Source: Sipunculus nudus
Lineage: Eukaryota; Annelida; Sipuncula; Golfingiida; Sipunculidae
Assembly (NCBI GenBank): GCA_026874595.1
Contig: CM049316.1
Span: 60,957,676-61,021,675 of the forward strand
Reading direction: 5' to 3'
DNA length: 64,000 nt
The notes beneath the pieces were generated by a model. That model saw only the letters and a list, made by a program, of their open reading frames with translations, did not search any database and was not told the DNA's origin. This document shows, piece by piece, positions 59,500-64,000 of the stretch. The first letter of the stretch is position 1, and each line of letters opens with the position of its first letter. The position numbers and the translations under genes are program-made.

Positions 59500-59720
59500 A
59501 CCGTTTTTGCAACGACTTAATCTGCCTTTATTCCCAGGTTCATTCGTGCATAACTGACTCTACATTCGTGATTATTCTTGGATGACCTTCCTTGATGACG
59601 ATCATGTCCACACCAAACCTAATCGAATCTTTATTGGCCCATTCCCAAAATGCAATGAAAAATTTCATGAGATTCAGCCGAGGCGGTTAGATTATTCACG
59701 GTAGGCCCCAACACAGGGTG
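59500..59720 (+). repeat. Dispersed repeat fragment
   Basis: Contains CCAAACCTAATCGAATCTTT, CAATGAAAAATTTCATGAGA and AGGCGGTTAGATTATTCACG, the same family as about 60170-60440 and, inverted, 2750-2930. Confidence 0.5.
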
Positions 59721-60169
59721 AGCGCTCTGCAGGCTTAATGGAAAGGCCATACCCAACGGCTGTGTTACAATCACAAATGAGTGTGCCCTTTGGGAATATG
59801 GCCCAGCAAAGGGAGACACATGGGTCGCTTGTTAAGTCCTGAGTCCGAAACCGGAATGGAATTCTGAAGGTGTACATATATTCAGTTACGCTAGCACAAA
59901 AAAAATGTCGTTTACCTTCAACAACAAAAAATGTTAAAAGTACAAATAACACGAAATGAACCAAAATCCTATTAGATAGTGAATAGAGATTATATTGATG
60001 GAGGATGCTACCCAGGTTTTATTAGTACAGATATCTACTGAGGACAACTCGGAAGGATTCTAGCCTTGGGTGTACATAGAGCCGCCATGGTAACATTTCT
60101 GGAAAAGTCGTGTCAAGTCCAGGCAAACTGCATAGGAAAACTTGAAAAATGCATTATAAGGAAAACATT

Positions 60170-60440
60170 GTTGGATGCTCCCAAAACCCTGTTTGCATTC
60201 ACTTATTCGGCCCATATTTACGAGTATAGGTAACTGTACATTTGTGAATATTCCTTCATGACGTTACAGGATCCAGATCATGTGCTGGATCCACACTGAA
60301 ATCTAATCGGCAAATTCTCGTAATGCTTTGAAAATTTCATGAGATTCCGTTCATGATTGCATGAATTATGCTGTGAACTAAGGCACACACACACGAACAT
60401 ACGCATGAACAGGGATGAACGCATACCCTCCAGGCGGAGG
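60170..60440 (+). repeat. Dispersed repeat fragment
   Basis: Contains GTTTGCATTCACTTATTCGG, GGATCCAGATCATGTGCTGG, AAATTTCATGAGATTC and, near 60430, CCTCCAGGCGGAGG, resembling the CCTCCGCC termini at 12973-13200. Confidence 0.5.
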
Positions 60441-60544
60441 CAAATATCATGTACGTGTTTGATGATGTCTTCACCTCTGTTGATGCAGTTTGAAAACAAG
60501 TGTTATCTGAAAAATATATATTTTACAAAAATCTCTCTTTGAAA

Positions 60545-62500
60545 ATGAAAAAAAATCCCCAATAATTTTGTATTACTGAGAACTGAAATAGGGACATTTC
60601 CATGTTTTCTCGGAATCGTTGTTTACGTTAAACTTTTTACGCTTTAACATAAATAGCGTTCACACTTGCATAATTGCATTTTGTATATTTGTGTATTTTC
60701 ACGTCATTGGTAATTTTAACTGAGAACAAGGCACTGGATTAAAAAGTAATTATTATTATTAAAGCTCTGTCTGTGAATTTGGAGATACCGCATATGATAA
60801 TTTCCATTTTGAATTGCTTTAAAGATATTTCTTCGACTACACATTTGCTTCAATATTTAACCCTTTTCAGACTGGACGTTTTTTAATGCGCATAAGCAAT
60901 ATAAGGTTATAACTTAAACTACAGACTGGACACATCAGTTAATCATTGTGTCAATGACACACCAAAAATGAGCTTAAGATCATTTCTTCATATACGAGTT
61001 CTTAAAGTGGTCCATATCGATATCTGACGTCTATGAACTATAGATAAACCCTTGAACTGTCTTTAAAGTCGGCAAGAAAACACGGACCCTTTGTATACAC
61101 GCTGTTCGTTTTGTTTAATATATCCAAGTGCTTATAACATGTCGCCAAAATAATCCAAAAGTATTCACCAAAGAAATCTAACCGCAACCAGAGTTTTACA
61201 AATGGCGTTTTGTAACTGGTGACCTTTCAGCCTTCGCTAATATGTAACCAACTACCTTCAATTGCAAGGTTTTTGTCTGTTTGTCAAAATGGAGGCATGT
61301 ACCGTTTACTAACAGCTTGTAGATAAACATGGTAATAAATGTGTGACGAAGGCATTGTAAGAACTTTTCTTCCCGGGCATTTTACTTACAGTTCATTAAT
61401 TTGTAGGCAGGTTAAGCCAGAAATTACATGAATTCTACAGATAAGGCAGGTGCACAGCTGGCTTTAATAATGGATTTAGGCAGGTGAATAGCTGGCTTTA
61501 AAAGTTGATTTATTTATTTTTTCCCCTAAGTGATGCATAACTTTGCCCTGCACCTATAACTTTGTATCTAACACCGGCTATATTGACAGACGATGCTGCG
61601 AAATAATAGGTCCCAAAATTTCAATCAATGCATCTTCTTATAAGATGTTTCCTAACATCTAAATCACCTTAACTGAACTTTATTTAAAATATCACACACA
61701 TTCACACGCATCACCACTACATTAATATAACAAGTTGGTCAGCTACGATTTCCCAAAACCTTTATTACAAGATAACAGGAAAGATGAAAATACGAAAAAA
61801 ATAGCTGGTCACTTAATGTAAACACATGATGTCAACACTTGTTATCAAAATACTTGAATATCATAATATACATAAACAGCAAAACTTGTTGTACATATTT
61901 CATTCTTACACATACAATTGATGTGTATCAGGCAAAATACCCTGGCCAATATGATATTTTAAAATGTGTATTAAAATAATTTTTTGTAAGACAGAGTAGA
62001 AATACATGTGGTCTGCATGTGCCTTATAATAACCATTTATATTATATTTTGGCATAAAGTGGAACGTAAAGTTTCACACTGTCAGAAGTGTGCTTTGTCT
62101 GCAGGTTTCCTATATGCGCCATGATTTCACGAATTTCCAATAAGAGGAATATCTAAATAAAAAATTAAAAGGTCAATTACTTTAGCTTCAGAATTCAACG
62201 TCGTAGACCCCTATTTGTAAAGTCCATTATCTACGAGTAAGTTAGACATTTAAGGCGTGGAAGTCTCGTTCAATCGTTTTCCACTTGCAGAGGAAAAAGT
62301 GAGATTGAAACCAACTCAGAAATTCTGGTACACCGAAAAAAAGAATTGCATCAACAGCCGGATGGAAAAATTGTAATACCTGTATATTGGCCGGTTTTAC
62401 CCTGTAAACTGGAATTATTACTGTATCCGATTTCAGAATGTTTTGTGTGATAAATAGTGTTTTGTATCTGCATTTCCACGTCGCCTTGGTTTGTCATCAG
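60545..62500. other. AT-rich intergenic DNA
   Basis: No gene supported. The only structure noticed is a two-copy 34-bp tandem repeat at 61444-61510, each copy holding AGGCAGGTG and AGCTGGCTTTA. Confidence 0.4.
61444..61510 (+). repeat. Imperfect 34-bp tandem duplication
   Basis: Two adjacent units starting AGGCAGGTG and containing AGCTGGCTTTA; they differ at several positions. Confidence 0.85.
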
Positions 62501-63411
62501 CCTAGTTTTCACCCTTCAAGTTTGACGCCTCCTGAATCCTTACCGATGAAATCTTTCTGTAGGTGATGTCGCCTGCGTTTTGATACTGATGGTTTGTAAC
62601 AAACTGCTGTGGCGTATTTGCCGTGCTAACGCTTAGTTTCGAATCAATCCAGACAGCAGGGCCTCCGCCAGACAGGAGCACAATGTAATTGTCAAACCAA
62701 TTCGTTCTTAAATGTCCATTGCAACCAATGTTTCAATTCAGTGATTCGTTGAGTTTCTCTCCTTCTTGTTTGAAGCATATATAATTAGACTTTTGTCATT
62801 TGGTTTAATATTTTAGTTATTTATAGGATTTCTAATTGCACTTATTTTGAATTATCTGCGTTTTTTTTAAGAGCAACAGTTAACAAAGCCATTATTTCAG
62901 AAATATAAACACTACCTGATTTATACCTTTTTTTCCCTGGAGAAATTCGTGCTGGCGTAATTGTTAGAACGCTTGACATTTGAAACTTCAAGTTTGGCAG
63001 TTCGCGTACTCTTCGGACCGTATTCCGCGCCAAGCCCTCTGGCCAAGATCGTTACCACAGGGTTCGCTCTCTTAATCAGTGTGCGCGGGTATTGCACGGC
63101 GCATACGTCAGGCAAATATTGATGAAAGATCTTTCTGGTGAATTTTATGGCTTAGTATTTTGTACGCACTCTCTGAAGCATTTGTCAATGATCAGCCACG
63201 TGATACAGCAAATGAAAGTGTAAATAATTGGAAACGGAAAACATCGATGACCTCAGAAAATAAACACAACGTTTATCTTTTCTCTGATATGCCACAAACG
63301 CGACTGAATGACGACTGATTCGGCACTCCCCGAATCCCCATTTTATCATAACTAAACTATGTACAAAATCCTTTTGGCATTTAACGATACTGAACACGAA
63401 ATACTAGATAA
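62500..63411 (-). other. Probable 3' UTR and downstream region of the RGK gene
   Basis: Follows the stop codon on the minus strand. No further coding signal. Candidate minus-strand polyadenylation motifs include GATAAA near 63271 and ATTAAA near 62804, but the real 3' end cannot be fixed from sequence. Two overlapping minus frames at 62842-63115 have no recognisable domain. A CpG-containing patch lies at 63000-63110. Confidence 0.4.
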
Positions 63412-63680
63412 TTATGGCGCCATCAAATCGTCACAGGGCTTCGCGCCTGTTGTGCTCTTTAAGAATATTTTGTGGAGTAGCCCTCGCGCAGCTCCACGGA
63501 CGCATCCGGTGCTTGCCGCCGCGCAGATTGAGTGTTCCTCCGATAGGGGGCGTTCTATGTTCTTCGTGTTGAGTCGGATCTGACGAAGAATTCCGACAAG
63601 TAGTTCGTCTATGTTATGGTTCAATACGGCAGATACCTCGATGTATTTACAAGCGTGCATCATCGCTATCCTTTTGGCCT
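63412..63680 (-). CDS. RGK-family small GTPase (Rad/Gem/Rem-like), last coding exon
   Basis: Reading from the acceptor (intron end ATTTTTACAG, last intron base 63681), the exon starts with two bases of a split codon and gives AKRIAMMHACKYIEVSAVLN, then HNIDELLVGILRQIRLN, and stops at TAA (63412-63414). EVSAVL is the G5 guanine-binding motif of Ras-like GTPases, and the following helix is typical of the RGK subfamily. The tail lacks a CaaX prenylation box and instead ends KPCDDLMAP after RGLLHKIF, the kind of Cys-containing C-terminus that marks RGK proteins. Known RGK proteins restrain high-voltage calcium channels by binding their beta subunit and also affect Rho-kinase signalling; that role here is inferred from family. 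Only about 89 residues are in the window, with the G1-G4 motifs beyond 64000. The linker between GTPase core and tail is short compared with vertebrate Rad/Rem2. Confidence 0.85.
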
Positions 63681-64000
63681 CTGTAAAAATATTTTAAAAA
63701 ATAAAGAAATAATAAACAGAATATTTATTATACCTGAATTTTCAGATTATATTATTATTAACACAAAAAACATATTATTTATAAAAATACAAAAATGTAT
63801 GAAATGCGTATTGTATGAGCCTTGCAATAAAATATATAAAATAAATAAACATAATATTGTACTTGAATTTACAGAGAACATTCCTATTAATACAACAAAT
63901 ATATACTATTTGGTATATCCAACAATATGAAAATTTATATAGGAGATAAATACCTTGTTACATCCAATGTAATGTAAAACGAATTAACTAAAAAAGTATT
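63681..64000 (-). other. Last intron of the RGK gene (partial)
   Basis: Very AT-rich. On the minus strand it ends in a pyrimidine tract (ATTTCTTTATTTTTT) and ACAG. The plus-strand open frame across it is a composition artefact. Confidence 0.75.

Noticed and set aside
63359-63930. Plus-strand frames opposite the RGK exon and its intron
   Set aside because: The minus strand has a recognised protein and splice acceptor; these are antisense or AT-rich artefacts.
1-64000. CRISPR arrays, rRNA genes, canonical tRNA genes, prophage or operons
   Set aside because: None seen. The only tRNA-like sequences are SINE heads, and the gene structure is eukaryotic.

Overview
This window looks like AT-rich nuclear DNA from a marine invertebrate, most likely a mollusc. 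That rests on repeat style (dense short inverted-repeat elements, tRNA-derived SINEs, a CR1/L2-like LINE, a Penelope-like GIY-YIG fragment, and a GCTCAGCTGA...TCCGTCGTCCGTC repeat of a kind common in mollusc intergenic DNA), on an intron-containing animal gene, and on the absence of bacterial-style gene packing. The species is not identifiable from the sequence alone. Only one conserved host gene is convincing: the last coding exon of an RGK-family (Rad/Gem/Rem-like) small GTPase on the minus strand at 63412-63680. The rest of that gene lies beyond the right edge.

Layout. 1-4.7 kb: a decayed minus-strand CR1/L2-like retrotransposon (about 604-2640) and a 463-bp element with GAGTCC-rich ends. 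4.77-36.2 kb: a diverged tandem array of a unit roughly 10 kb long. The same ordered blocks recur three or more times, and one short element sits at the same place in three units, so it was copied with them. Later insertions break individual units: a 2.5-kb mollusc-type element at 9426-11939, whose empty site is preserved near 29.04 kb, a 549-bp foldback element at 13477-14025, a CpG-rich leader with a short Ser-rich ORF near 14.6-14.9 kb, a 2.3-kb insert at 25.57-27.9 kb, and a second foldback near 28.7 kb. 36.2-43.8 kb: mostly unique AT-rich DNA with isolated SINE and MITE copies and some homeobox-site-rich stretches that could be regulatory.

43.8-49.7 kb: two inverted copies of a structured repeat with a strong hairpin. 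The right-hand copy directly follows the Penelope-like GIY-YIG fragment at 48385-48737. 51.7-56.1 kb: a roughly 4-kb structure with inverted arms of about 1 kb, each arm carrying recurring ATGGCCGCC-type units. Seven TA arrays lie between 39.7 and 57.2 kb. 58.3-58.6 kb is a CT-rich low-complexity tract. 59.5-62.5 kb is intergenic DNA with fragments of one repeat family, and 62.5-64 kb holds the RGK 3' end, probable 3' UTR and part of its last intron.

Most long reading frames here are chance openings in AT-rich or simple-sequence DNA. No operons, CRISPR arrays, rRNA genes or canonical tRNA genes were seen. All homology and alignment statements were made by eye; no percent identities or search results are given.
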